Part shown: positions 1 through 6,436 of the stretch, piece by piece
Numbering within the stretch: position 1 is the first letter of the stretch
Layout: every line of letters starts with the position of its first letter
DNA from: Cytophagaceae bacterium
GTDB taxonomy: Bacteria; Bacteroidota; Bacteroidia; Cytophagales; Spirosomataceae
Reading direction: 5' to 3'
DNA length: 9,768 nt
Assembly: GCA_027485075.1 (NCBI GenBank)
Contig: JAIXRT010000215.1
Location: 1 to 9,768 of the forward strand
The notes under the pieces: model-generated
Database searches by the model: none
What the model was told of the DNA's origin: nothing
Seen by the model: only the letters and a program-made list of their open reading frames with translations
Program-made: the position numbers and the translations under genes

Positions 1-1973
1 GCCGCTCCTTCGGCCATATTTTTTGCTCCTTCAGGATTCACCACCACGCCACAATCTAAAGCCGATGTAACCTGATCGACAATCACCTGACCATCCTTCA
101 CCCGCAAATCAATTACCTGTGCGGCATATGAATTATGGCAGAAATACGCCGAAACGCCTCTTTTCTTACCCGCATTTTCAGGTTTTCCCCAGCCCGACTT
201 ATCTCGCACTAATTCCAAAACACCCATGTAACGTGCTGCATCATAATCGTTGCTTTTACCTACTGGGTTATCTTTGGCGCGTTGCAACAATTCCAATCGG
301 AAGGCAATCGGATCTTTACCCATATATTCCGAAATTTCATCTAAAAAGGACTGTTCCGCTGCCGCATTGAAGTTGGAACGCGGAGCACGGAAAGCTCCAA
401 TGGTAATGTTCGAAGGAATTGACCAACTCTCCGCTAGGTAATTATCCAAGGCTCCCGCTGGGAAACGATTTGCGTGTAAGGGAGATTCAGGTATGCCTCC
501 GCCCTTGATGTGCATCGCCGTCAAGCGCTTGTTTTCATCGAAAGCGGCACGATACGTCATTTGGTAGGTTGGGCGATAAATACCCGCACTCACATCGTCC
601 TCACGCTTGTAAATTAATTTTACCGGGGCATTTGCCTGCTTCGAAATCAAGACAGCTTCCACCATGTAGTGGCCATAGGCCCGACGGCCAAAACCGCCCC
701 CCATTCGGGCCAACTCAATCTCAATATTTTCCTTCGGTATCCCTAAGCGCGCTGCCACTGTATTTGCCACCATATCAGGCCCCTGAATCGGACCTAAAAT
801 ACGAACCTTGTCCCCCTGCACATGGGCGAAGGTATTCGTAGGCTCCATAATATTATGTGCTAAAAACGGGGCTGTATACGTCCGCTCAATCACATGCTTT
901 GCCTCAGCAAATGCCTTCTCTGGATCTCCATCTTTACGCTCAACGCGGCCCGGCTTTTTATCCATTTCAAGCATGTCGGCATAATGCTTTTTCGTGCTCT
1001 CCAAACCCGCCGGAACTACCGTATCCCGACCATTCATACCCAATTCCTTCGTCTCAGGTGCATTTTCCCAAACCACTTTCAGCGCATTCCGCGCATTCAT
1101 AACATCCCACGTATTCTTTCCCACCACCGCAATCACCTCATTGAACGTACGTGTATCAAACATGGCTAATTTCTGTGTAGGCTCATAGACCTGAATCGGG
1201 AAAACGTCCACGATACCTGGCATCTTTTTCGCTACCGACGCATCAAAAGACTTCAAGCGCATCCCGAAAGCCGGCGGACGTTCGGTCATCGCAATGAGCA
1301 TGCCCGGAACCTGATAGTCCATCCCAAATAAGGGTTGGCCTTTCACAATTTTTGGTCCTTCCACATTCTTCTGTGGGGTGCCTAATAACTTGAAGTTTTT
1401 ATTTCCTTTTAAAACGATGTCTTTCGGCACAGGTAATTTCGAAGCTGCTGTCGCAAAAGATCCGTAAGTTGCCGACTTGCCACTAAATGAATTCATTACC
1501 ATCCCATTTGCAGTCGTTAACTCTGTGATAGGCACATTCCATTCTTGGCTGGCAGCTGTTAGAATCATCTGACGCGCAGAAGCCCCAGCCGTACGCAACA
1601 ACTTCCAAGCTTGACGGATCGATTGGCTACCTCCCGTAAATTGACGATTGTACAAGGCAAGGCTATAATTGGCTTGTTCAACCTGAACCGCCTTAAAGTC
1701 GACATCCAATTCCTCAGCAATCAACATCGGCAACGAGGTCATCACATTTTGCCCAAACTCTGGATTAGGTGAAAAGATCTTCACTTGGTTATCTGGAGTA
1801 ATTTTAATGTAACTAGTTAATTTCTCCCAAGTAGGTTCTGCTCCCAGTGCTTGTAAGGTTTCTTCCGACTTCGCTGATGCAAACCAAGAGATCCCCAACA
1901 TCAATCCTCCTCCGCTCAAAGAAGAAACTTTTAAAAACGAACGTCTGCTATAATTTTCTGATGTCTTTTTCAT
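1..1973 (-). CDS. Molybdopterin-binding large subunit of a periplasmic molybdenum hydroxylase (IorB type, xanthine dehydrogenase family), 3'-truncated by the window edge
   Basis: My translation of the reverse strand from ATG at 1973 stays open for 657 codons to the left edge, with no frameshift. The N-terminus carries a twin-arginine signal (SRRSFLKVS, Arg10-Arg11) followed by a hydrophobic stretch to about residue 34, so the protein should be exported folded by Tat. Residues 424-431 (MGGGFGRR) match the glycine-rich molybdopterin-contacting motif of the aldehyde oxidase/xanthine dehydrogenase family. The flanking NIMEPTNT (374-381) and FRAPRSN (528-534) segments also fit. Family members of this single-chain type are usually somewhat over 700 residues. 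The missing C-terminus should hold the catalytic Glu, so catalytic competence cannot be judged here. ATG lies 1 bp after the stop of the Fe-S subunit gene, which implies translational coupling. The family hydroxylates aldehydes or N-heterocycles using water as oxygen donor. The substrate is not predictable from sequence, and the isoquinoline name reflects homology only. Confidence 0.93.
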   Translation of the reverse strand, partial: MKKTSENYSRRSFLKVSSLSGGGLMLGISWFASAKSEETLQALGAEPTWEKLTSYIKITPDNQVKIFSPNPEFGQNVMTSLPMLIAEELDVDFKAVQVEQANYSLALYNRQFTGGSQSIRQAWKLLRTAGASARQMILTAASQEWNVPITELTTANGMVMNSFSGKSATYGSFATAASKLPVPKDIVLKGNKNFKLLGTPQKNVEGPKIVKGQPLFGMDYQVPGMLIAMTERPPAFGMRLKSFDASVAKKMPGIVDVFPIQVYEPTQKLAMFDTRTFNEVIAVVGKNTWDVMNARNALKVVWENAPETKELGMNGRDTVVPAGLESTKKHYADMLEMDKKPGRVERKDGDPEKAFAEAKHVIERTYTAPFLAHNIMEPTNTFAHVQGDKVRILGPIQGPDMVANTVAARLGIPKENIEIELARMGGGFGRRAYGHYMVEAVLISKQANAPVKLIYKREDDVSAGIYRPTYQMTYRAAFDENKRLTAMHIKGGGIPESPLHANRFPAGALDNYLAESWSIPSNITIGAFRAPRSNFNAAAEQSFLDEISEYMGKDPIAFRLELLQRAKDNPVGKSNDYDAARYMGVLELVRDKSGWGKPENAGKKRGVSAYFCHNSYAAQVIDLRVKDGQVIVDQVTSALDCGVVVNPEGAKNMAEGA

Positions 1974-1974
1974 C

Positions 1975-2436
1975 TTATTTCGAGGCTGCTGCTAGTTGGA
2001 TGGCTTTTTTAATACGTGTATACGTTCCACAACGGCAAATATTTCCCGTCATAAAATTCTCGATATCTTCTTCCGTTGGCTTCGGTGTACTTTTTAACAG
2101 CGCTGCGGCACTCATGATTTGGCCTGACTGGCAGTATCCACATTGGGCAACGTCTACGTCGATCCAAGCTTTTTGTATGGGATGATCTCCTTTGACTGAT
2201 AAGCCTTCGATCGTCGTAATGTCTTGATTAGCTAAGGCCGAAATGGGTAATTGACACGACCGAACTGCATCGCCATTCAAGTGAACGGTACATGCGCCGC
2301 AGGAACCTACGCCACAACCATACTTCGTTCCTTTCATATCTAACACATCTCGAAGTACCCACAAAAGTGGCATGTTTTCATCCACGGTTACCGTGAGAGA
2401 TTTCTTATTTATGCGTACTGTGAATTTCTTGATCAT
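1975..2436 (-). CDS. (2Fe-2S)-binding small subunit of the molybdenum hydroxylase (IorA type)
   Basis: A 153-residue protein, the usual length for this subunit. The N-terminal half is a plant-ferredoxin-like domain with cluster ligands Cys41, Cys46, Cys49 and Cys61 (CGVGSCGACT pattern). The C-terminal helical domain has the second set, Cys99, Cys102, Cys134 and Cys136 (QCGYCQSGQ and GNICRCGTY). Gln98, just before the third group, is the position that contacts the molybdopterin cofactor in this family. It relays electrons from the Mo centre. There is no signal peptide, so it probably leaves the cytoplasm as a passenger of the Tat-targeted large subunit. No separate FAD subunit gene is present, consistent with the IorAB/aldehyde dehydrogenase type that passes electrons to a cytochrome or similar acceptor. 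The stop TAA is separated from the large-subunit ATG by a single G. No Shine-Dalgarno is seen before ATG 2436, which is common in Bacteroidota. Confidence 0.95.
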   Translation of the reverse strand: MIKKFTVRINKKSLTVTVDENMPLLWVLRDVLDMKGTKYGCGVGSCGACTVHLNGDAVRSCQLPISALANQDITTIEGLSVKGDHPIQKAWIDVDVAQCGYCQSGQIMSAAALLKSTPKPTEEDIENFMTGNICRCGTYTRIKKAIQLAAASK

Positions 2437-2467
2437 ATGCTGATTATTTAGCGCAATTTAAGTCGTT

Positions 2468-3382
2468 TTAATTCAAATTTCGGTAAGCAAGCGGTGTGTT
2501 TCCTACCCGCTGTTTAAACAAACGCGTGAAGTGTTGTGGATATTTAAAGCCTAGTTCATAAGCAATCTGATTGACAGACTTGTCGCCATCGAAAACACGA
2601 TCTTTCGCTACATCAATCAGCTTATTTTGAATATATTCTTTCACGGATTGCCCCGTTTCCTTTTTAATTAGGTCACCAAAATAATTAGCCGAGAAGTGTA
2701 ACTGCTCGGCGAAATAAGCAACAGATGGTAAGCCTAAGGTCTGAGGTTTGTCCGATAAAAAATACTGATTCAATAGTTCTTCAAAACTAGCCAAAACCCC
2801 CTTGTTTACATGATCACGTGAGATAAACTGGCGATCGTAAAAGCGTTCGCAGTAATTTAAAAGGAGTTCAATATTCGCAGAAATCAACTTTTTACTGTGT
2901 TTATCAATATTCTGCGATAATTCAAATGCAATTTTCGAAAAGCAATCCAATACCACCTGACGCTCTGCATCTGAAATGTGTAAAGCTTCGTTAGACTGGT
3001 AACTAAAAAAATGATACGTAGCTAATGCCTTACCTAAGGCTGTTCCATGTACAAGATCAGGATGGAATACGAGCCCGAAACCTTTCGGCTGATATACCGG
3101 TGAAGGTATTTCGAATTCTGATACTTGACCAGGGGCAAAGAATACCAAAGTTCCCGCTTGATAATCGTATGTATGGCGACCATAAACAATATCACCACAT
3201 TTGACATCTTTGAGGTAAACACAGTAAAGTCCATAATGGAATTTAACCCGTGTCGTTTCTTCACCCCATGAGCGCGGTGAAGCTTTAGAAAAATCAATCA
3301 CACTCACCAAAGGGTGCTGAGTCGTGTGGTTGTTATCTGTGTTATACTGACTTATGGAGTCAATGGTATATGTCTTGACCAT
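2468..3382 (-). CDS. AraC-family transcriptional regulator
   Basis: 304 residues. The C-terminal ~90 residues form an AraC/XylS double helix-turn-helix domain: first HTH about residues 218-240 (SVAYFAEQLHFSANYFGDLI), second about 268-291, ending in the family signature region GNTPLAY (294-300). The N-terminal ~200 residues resemble the cupin-type sensing domain of Bacteroidota AraC regulators, with GTLVFFAPGQVSEF at 77-90 as the barrel core, but the ligand is unknown. It lies 31 bp upstream of the Fe-S subunit gene on the same strand with no terminator between, so it is likely co-transcribed with the hydroxylase. The shared promoter region with the divergent DUF4440 gene suggests it controls one or both units. 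Control of the hydroxylase is inference from position. Start ATG 3382 is the first in-frame ATG with a sensible N-terminus. Confidence 0.93.
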   Translation of the reverse strand: MVKTYTIDSISQYNTDNNHTTQHPLVSVIDFSKASPRSWGEETTRVKFHYGLYCVYLKDVKCGDIVYGRHTYDYQAGTLVFFAPGQVSEFEIPSPVYQPKGFGLVFHPDLVHGTALGKALATYHFFSYQSNEALHISDAERQVVLDCFSKIAFELSQNIDKHSKKLISANIELLLNYCERFYDRQFISRDHVNKGVLASFEELLNQYFLSDKPQTLGLPSVAYFAEQLHFSANYFGDLIKKETGQSVKEYIQNKLIDVAKDRVFDGDKSVNQIAYELGFKYPQHFTRLFKQRVGNTPLAYRNLN

Positions 3383-3401
3383 ATAAATAATGCTTTCAAA
3401 C

Positions 3402-3423
3402 GAAATTTAAACAATTTCAATTG
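3402..3423. promoter_or_regulatory. Overlapping inverted repeats upstream of the AraC gene (possible operator)
   Basis: GAAATT-TAAAC-AATTTC (3402-3418) is a perfect 6-bp inverted repeat with a 5-bp spacer. It overlaps a second one, CAATT-TC-AATTG (3412-3423). They start 20 bp upstream of the regulator's ATG, where a promoter or operator would be expected. The region is AT-rich, so short inverted repeats can arise by chance, and AraC proteins more often use direct repeats. Tentative. Confidence 0.22.
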
Positions 3424-3506
3424 CCTGAAGGTATGTAGTAGTAAAAATGGTAGAAAAAGCAGTAATTCTGGTCGCTAGATTAAATGACATATCCCGAAAT
3501 TGCCTG
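3419..3506. repeat. 9-bp direct repeat AATTGCCTG in the divergent promoter region
   Basis: AATTGCCTG occurs at 3419-3427 and again at 3498-3506, in the same orientation, 79 bp apart. Both copies lie in the 147-bp gap between the AraC gene and the divergent DUF4440 gene. One copy is next to each gene. AraC-family dimers commonly bind directly repeated half-sites, so these are candidate binding sites for the neighbouring regulator. The identity is seen directly; the binding role is inference. I found no clean Bacteroidota promoter match (TAnnTTTG with upstream TTG) for either gene here. Confidence 0.35.
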
Positions 3507-3529
3507 CTCAATTCTAACATGTACCAACG

Positions 3530-3979
3530 ATGAAAAAGCAATTTCTACTACTAACCTTTTTATTACTAAATACCACATTAAGCTTTGCACAAGCGCCTTC
3601 AGAAAAGGAATTAATTCAATTATCCTTGGAAAAATGGCAATGGATGTCAGATAAAAACGTAGAAAAGCTAAAGGACCTTTTTGACGATAAAGCCAAATTT
3701 GTTCACATGAGCGGTACTTGGAAAAAAGAAGAAGAATTAAACATTATTGCATCAGGAAGTATTTGGTACCGCAAGGCAACTGTAAAAGATACTGCCGTTG
3801 AATTTTTTGGAAACACCGCCATTGTATGGAACCGAATCACACTAGATGCTGTCGTACGCGAACAAGTAGTCGTAACAGAATTCACAGTAACGGAGGTCTA
3901 TCATAAACAAGATACGGGGTGGAAGATGCTAAATCTTACATTTAGCAGTGTTCGTGATACCCATCAAATCAAACATTAA
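3530..3979 (+). CDS. Secreted NTF2-like (DUF4440) family protein
   Basis: 149 residues. Residues 1 to about 20 are a Sec signal peptide (MKKQ, then a Leu-rich core) with likely signal peptidase I cleavage at LSFA|QAPS, leaving an N-terminal Gln. The mature part fits the NTF2-like cone-shaped fold of DUF4440: an N-terminal helix with KWQWMSDKNVEKLKDLFDD, then FVHMSGTWKKEEEL, GNTAIVWNRIT and a final strand pattern TEVYHKQDTGWKMLNLTFS. Such proteins often bind small hydrophobic ligands or act as small isomerase- or hydratase-like enzymes, but most members have no known function and none is assigned here. It is divergent from the AraC regulator and close to the exported molybdenum hydroxylase, so it may act in the same periplasmic pathway (inference). 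The gene is visibly AT-rich: two 60-base rows counted gave 20 and 21 G+C. Confidence 0.88.
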   Translation: MKKQFLLLTFLLLNTTLSFAQAPSEKELIQLSLEKWQWMSDKNVEKLKDLFDDKAKFVHMSGTWKKEEELNIIASGSIWYRKATVKDTAVEFFGNTAIVWNRITLDAVVREQVVVTEFTVTEVYHKQDTGWKMLNLTFSSVRDTHQIKH

Positions 3980-4055
3980 CCGATTAGAGCCTCCCGAACA
4001 TCCCATCAATCTTTGGCCTTGAACAGCGAAGGATTTATTTTTCTGAAGATTGTAT

Positions 4056-4083
4056 AAAAAAAGCCATCCTCTCAGATGGCTTT
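4056..4083 (-). terminator. Intrinsic terminator of fabV
   Basis: A perfect 9-bp stem, AAAGCCATC (4060-4068) paired with GATGGCTTT (4075-4083), encloses a 6-base loop. Read on the minus strand it runs straight into seven T residues (4062-4056) and starts 4 bp after the fabV stop codon. This is a classic rho-independent terminator. Read on the plus strand, the T-rich tract is interrupted (TTTCAAATTATTTTT), so it may act weakly as a terminator for the convergent DUF4440 gene. Confidence 0.9.
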
Positions 4084-4087
4084 CAAA

Positions 4088-5290
4088 TTATTTTTCTACC
4101 GTAATTAATCCCGGAATCTCGACCATTTCGTTCGCCTCCGCCGCGTAATCCACGCCATCGAAACCGAAGCCAAATAGATTTAAGAAATCCGATTTATATC
4201 CAGCCAAATCGCCAATCGCCGTAAGGTTTTCTGTCGTAGCCCCTTTCCATAATTCAGCCACCTCAGCTTGTACCGCCTCATCCATTTCCCAATCGTCGAT
4301 GCGGATACGTCCTTTCTCGTCAACTGGAATAGCACCATTTGTATATAAACGCGCGCTGAATAATCGTTGGATCTGCTCGATACAACCTTCATGCGTTCCT
4401 TTGGCCTTCATAATTTTATACAACAACGAGATGTACAATGGAATTACCGGAATCGCTGAACTCGCTTGGGTAACCAACGCTTTATTCACTGAAACGAATG
4501 CTTTGCCACCTATTTTGGCCAAATCCTTTGTAATCTGAAACGCCGTCGCTTCTAAATGCTCCTTCGCCATACCGATGGTTCCTTTGCGGTAAACCGCTTC
4601 CGTCACTTCCGGCCCAATGTACGAATAGGCAACCGACATCGCGCCTTCCGCTAAAACGCCGGCATTCAATAAGGCATCCATCCACATCGACCAGTCCTCG
4701 CCGCCCATTACTTCCACCGTGTTCGCAATATCTTCGTCATTACAAGGCGTGATTGTTACATCTGAAACAATGCCCGTATGAAAATCAACCGTTTTTTGTG
4801 TAAATGTGTCGCCGATAGGCTTCAAAACCGAACGATGCAACACGCCCGAAACTGGGTGCTGACGTACAGGTGATGCCAAACTATAAATCACCAAATCAAC
4901 TTGGCCTAAATCTGCCTTAATTAAGTCGATCGTTTGGGCTTTTACTTCATTAGAGAACGCGTCGCCATTAATGCTTTTCGCATAAAGACCCGCTTTACCT
5001 GCCGCTGCTTCGAAAGCAAGGCTATTGTAATATCCTGGAGAAGCTGTTTTACCTGCTGCAGGTGCTTTTTCAAAGAAAACGCCAATCGTTGCAGCATCAG
5101 AACCGAATGCACTCGTGATGCGAGAAGCTAGTCCGAAACCCGTCGAGGCTCCAATCACAAGCACTTTTTTCGCCCCGGCAACTTTGCCTTTGGACTTCAC
5201 GTAGTCAATTTGATCTAATACGTTCTTTTCGCATCCTTTCGGGTGTGAAGTCAAACAGATAAACCCTCTCATTCTAGGTTCAATAATCAT
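4088..5290 (-). CDS. fabV: Trans-2-enoyl-ACP/CoA reductase (NADH), FabV type
   Basis: A 400-residue protein, the usual FabV length. It catalyses the last reduction of each fatty-acid elongation cycle (enoyl-ACP to acyl-ACP) in the cytoplasm; FabV enzymes are typically insensitive to triclosan. Evidence: the N-terminus MIIEPRMRGFICLTSHP is typical of the family. The Rossmann glycine motif GASTGFG is at 47-53. Glu74 in GVFFEKA sits after the second strand, the position linked to NADH preference. The catalytic pair in Tyr-X8-Lys spacing is Tyr234 and Lys243 (YRKGTIGMAK). The extra C-terminal segment ends FGFDGVDY. I chose ATG 5290 rather than the in-frame TTG at 5314: the extra eight residues (MHKQNSST) are not family-like, and that TTG falls inside a promoter-like box. 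A strong terminator follows directly. The barrel gene lies 65 bp upstream on the same strand, so read-through is possible alongside its own promoter. Confidence 0.97.
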   Translation of the reverse strand: MIIEPRMRGFICLTSHPKGCEKNVLDQIDYVKSKGKVAGAKKVLVIGASTGFGLASRITSAFGSDAATIGVFFEKAPAAGKTASPGYYNSLAFEAAAGKAGLYAKSINGDAFSNEVKAQTIDLIKADLGQVDLVIYSLASPVRQHPVSGVLHRSVLKPIGDTFTQKTVDFHTGIVSDVTITPCNDEDIANTVEVMGGEDWSMWMDALLNAGVLAEGAMSVAYSYIGPEVTEAVYRKGTIGMAKEHLEATAFQITKDLAKIGGKAFVSVNKALVTQASSAIPVIPLYISLLYKIMKAKGTHEGCIEQIQRLFSARLYTNGAIPVDEKGRIRIDDWEMDEAVQAEVAELWKGATTENLTAIGDLAGYKSDFLNLFGFGFDGVDYAAEANEMVEIPGLITVEK

Positions 5291-5311
5291 AGTGCTTGAA
5301 TTTTGTTTGTG

Positions 5312-5319
5312 CAAATATA
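5312..5319 (-). promoter_or_regulatory. Bacteroidota-type -7 box upstream of fabV
   Basis: On the minus strand TATATTTG matches the Bacteroidota -7 consensus TAnnTTTG exactly and ends 21 bp before ATG 5290. Transcription would then begin with a leader of roughly 15 bases. A clear TTG-type -33 element at the expected distance is not seen, so the assignment rests on the -7 box and its position. Confidence 0.45.
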
Positions 5320-5355
5320 GTCAAAGCCCCTAATTATCCCATTATTTGCCCTAGG

Positions 5356-6324
5356 TCAATTGGCCGATAGATTAAACAAAAGCCCCGCTACAATTTCATT
5401 CCCCCATTTCGCCGAATGCTTCAGCTCGGCGCGCAACATACTCCATGATTTCAGTTGGCAATCTACAGTCAATGACTGCGAAACATCTGACAAAGATTCA
5501 GCCAAAATAATGGCATGCGGGTCATTATAATATTCCAAACGCCCTGTGAACTTCAGCGATGGCTTCGCTTTCCACGTAAGAAAGCCGGCTGCCCCATGCC
5601 AAAACTTCCCAGACTCAAGCCCAAAATCCGAACTAATGGAGGCATTGAATCGATTTGAAATAGGAATCAATACATAATTATCATAAAACACCCGTAAGCC
5701 TTTTCCTTCATCACCGATAAACCCGCTGGAATTAAAGCGAATGCCTTTGGCATTTTCAATGGTAATCTGTGTCCCTAAAGCTGGACGAAATCGATGGATT
5801 GTTTGCCAACCGGTCAATGCCAAAACCTTCACATTCATCCGTTGCGTGGGACTATAACTCCAAGCCAATCCTGTTTCATAATAAGGCGAATTCTCGGCGA
5901 TATAACTGCGCGAAAAACTCGGATTTTCCCAATTTTTCGCAGACTCTAAGCCGAGGTGGGAGGGCATAATTCCCACAATCAACTGATGTTTAGGCGCTAA
6001 TTGCACTTGCGCATTGAGCTGGTAAATATGTTTTAAAAGACCCGGCTCCGCAGCTAAGTTTTTCTGCGAATAGGTTCCCAGCATGAAATCTCCCCGAAGC
6101 GTCCACTTCGATTTTGAGGCAGAAAACTCCACGAGCCCCAGGTTAACGGCCGGTCGGTTAAGTGTGGTGTGGTTGTAAAATAAGGCCGACTTTTCACTCG
6201 CCCGCGGACTAGCGAATGAATGACCATAATAGGTTTCTAAATAGGCCCCAAACGTAACCCGCAAGGTGTCTGATTGACCCCAAGCAGTTATACTAAGCAA
6301 ACACAAAATCAATATTTTCTTCAT
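5356..6324 (-). CDS. Outer-membrane beta-barrel protein (BBP2 / OmpL-like putative porin)
   Basis: 322 residues. A Sec signal peptide covers residues 1 to about 16 (MKKILILCLLSITAWG), probably cleaved before Gln17. The mature chain alternates polar and hydrophobic residues in repeated short strands with aromatic girdle residues. It carries segments I recognise from the Bacteroidota BBP2 putative porin family: YLETYYGHSFASPR, ALFYNHTTLNRPAVNLGLVE, AAEPGLLKHIY, IVGIMPSHLGLESA and IAENSPYYETGLAWSY. It should sit in the outer membrane and form a barrel; transport specificity is unknown. The last strand ends LLFNLSAN rather than in the terminal aromatic often seen in barrels. It is followed after 65 bp by fabV with no visible terminator between, and is divergent from the GH29 fucosidase across 112 bp. 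A role in uptake of sugars released by the fucosidase is possible but only suggested by position. Confidence 0.87.
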   Translation of the reverse strand: MKKILILCLLSITAWGQSDTLRVTFGAYLETYYGHSFASPRASEKSALFYNHTTLNRPAVNLGLVEFSASKSKWTLRGDFMLGTYSQKNLAAEPGLLKHIYQLNAQVQLAPKHQLIVGIMPSHLGLESAKNWENPSFSRSYIAENSPYYETGLAWSYSPTQRMNVKVLALTGWQTIHRFRPALGTQITIENAKGIRFNSSGFIGDEGKGLRVFYDNYVLIPISNRFNASISSDFGLESGKFWHGAAGFLTWKAKPSLKFTGRLEYYNDPHAIILAESLSDVSQSLTVDCQLKSWSMLRAELKHSAKWGNEIVAGLLFNLSAN

Positions 6325-6367
6325 TCAAAACTCATCCAAATGATTAGCGCTGGGAACGGAAGGGTAA

Positions 6368-6416
6368 ATTTAAATCCATAATTTCAAACTAAATTACATT
6401 TTTGGTAGATTTAAAT
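6368..6416. repeat. Two ATTTAAAT palindromes between the barrel gene and the fucosidase gene
   Basis: The palindrome ATTTAAAT occurs at 6368-6375 and 6409-6416, with 41 bp between centres (close to four helical turns), inside the 112-bp divergent intergenic region. They could be operator sites, but the region is very AT-rich and no regulator gene adjoins. No full TAnnTTTG promoter box was found here on either strand; the nearest matches (TAGATTTA on plus, TAAATTTA on minus) lack the final G. Confidence 0.2.
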
Positions 6417-6436
6417 GCTCGACCTCTTTTAACTAT

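Noticed and set aside
119..1188. A string of plus-strand open frames of 60-90 codons
   Set aside because: All are antisense to the continuous molybdopterin-subunit frame, which carries the GGGFGRR motif and remains open to the window edge.
1847..2185. Plus-strand open frame of 112 codons opposite the Fe-S subunit and the start of the large subunit
   Set aside because: It lies antisense to two genes with clear cysteine and Tat motifs. Its translation has no recognisable domain, and it exists because the opposing codon usage leaves the frame open.
3383..3529. Bacteroidota promoter boxes for the AraC and DUF4440 genes
   Set aside because: The best candidates (TAAATTTC on minus, TAATTCTG on plus) each miss the TAnnTTTG consensus by one base and have no TTG at the expected upstream distance.
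3980..4055. Possible extra hairpin CCTT...AAGG near 4017-4031
   Set aside because: Only a 4-bp stem with no T-run; not supportable as a terminator or RNA element.
5291..5355. Terminator between the barrel gene and fabV
   Set aside because: No stem of useful length followed by a T-run on the minus strand was found.
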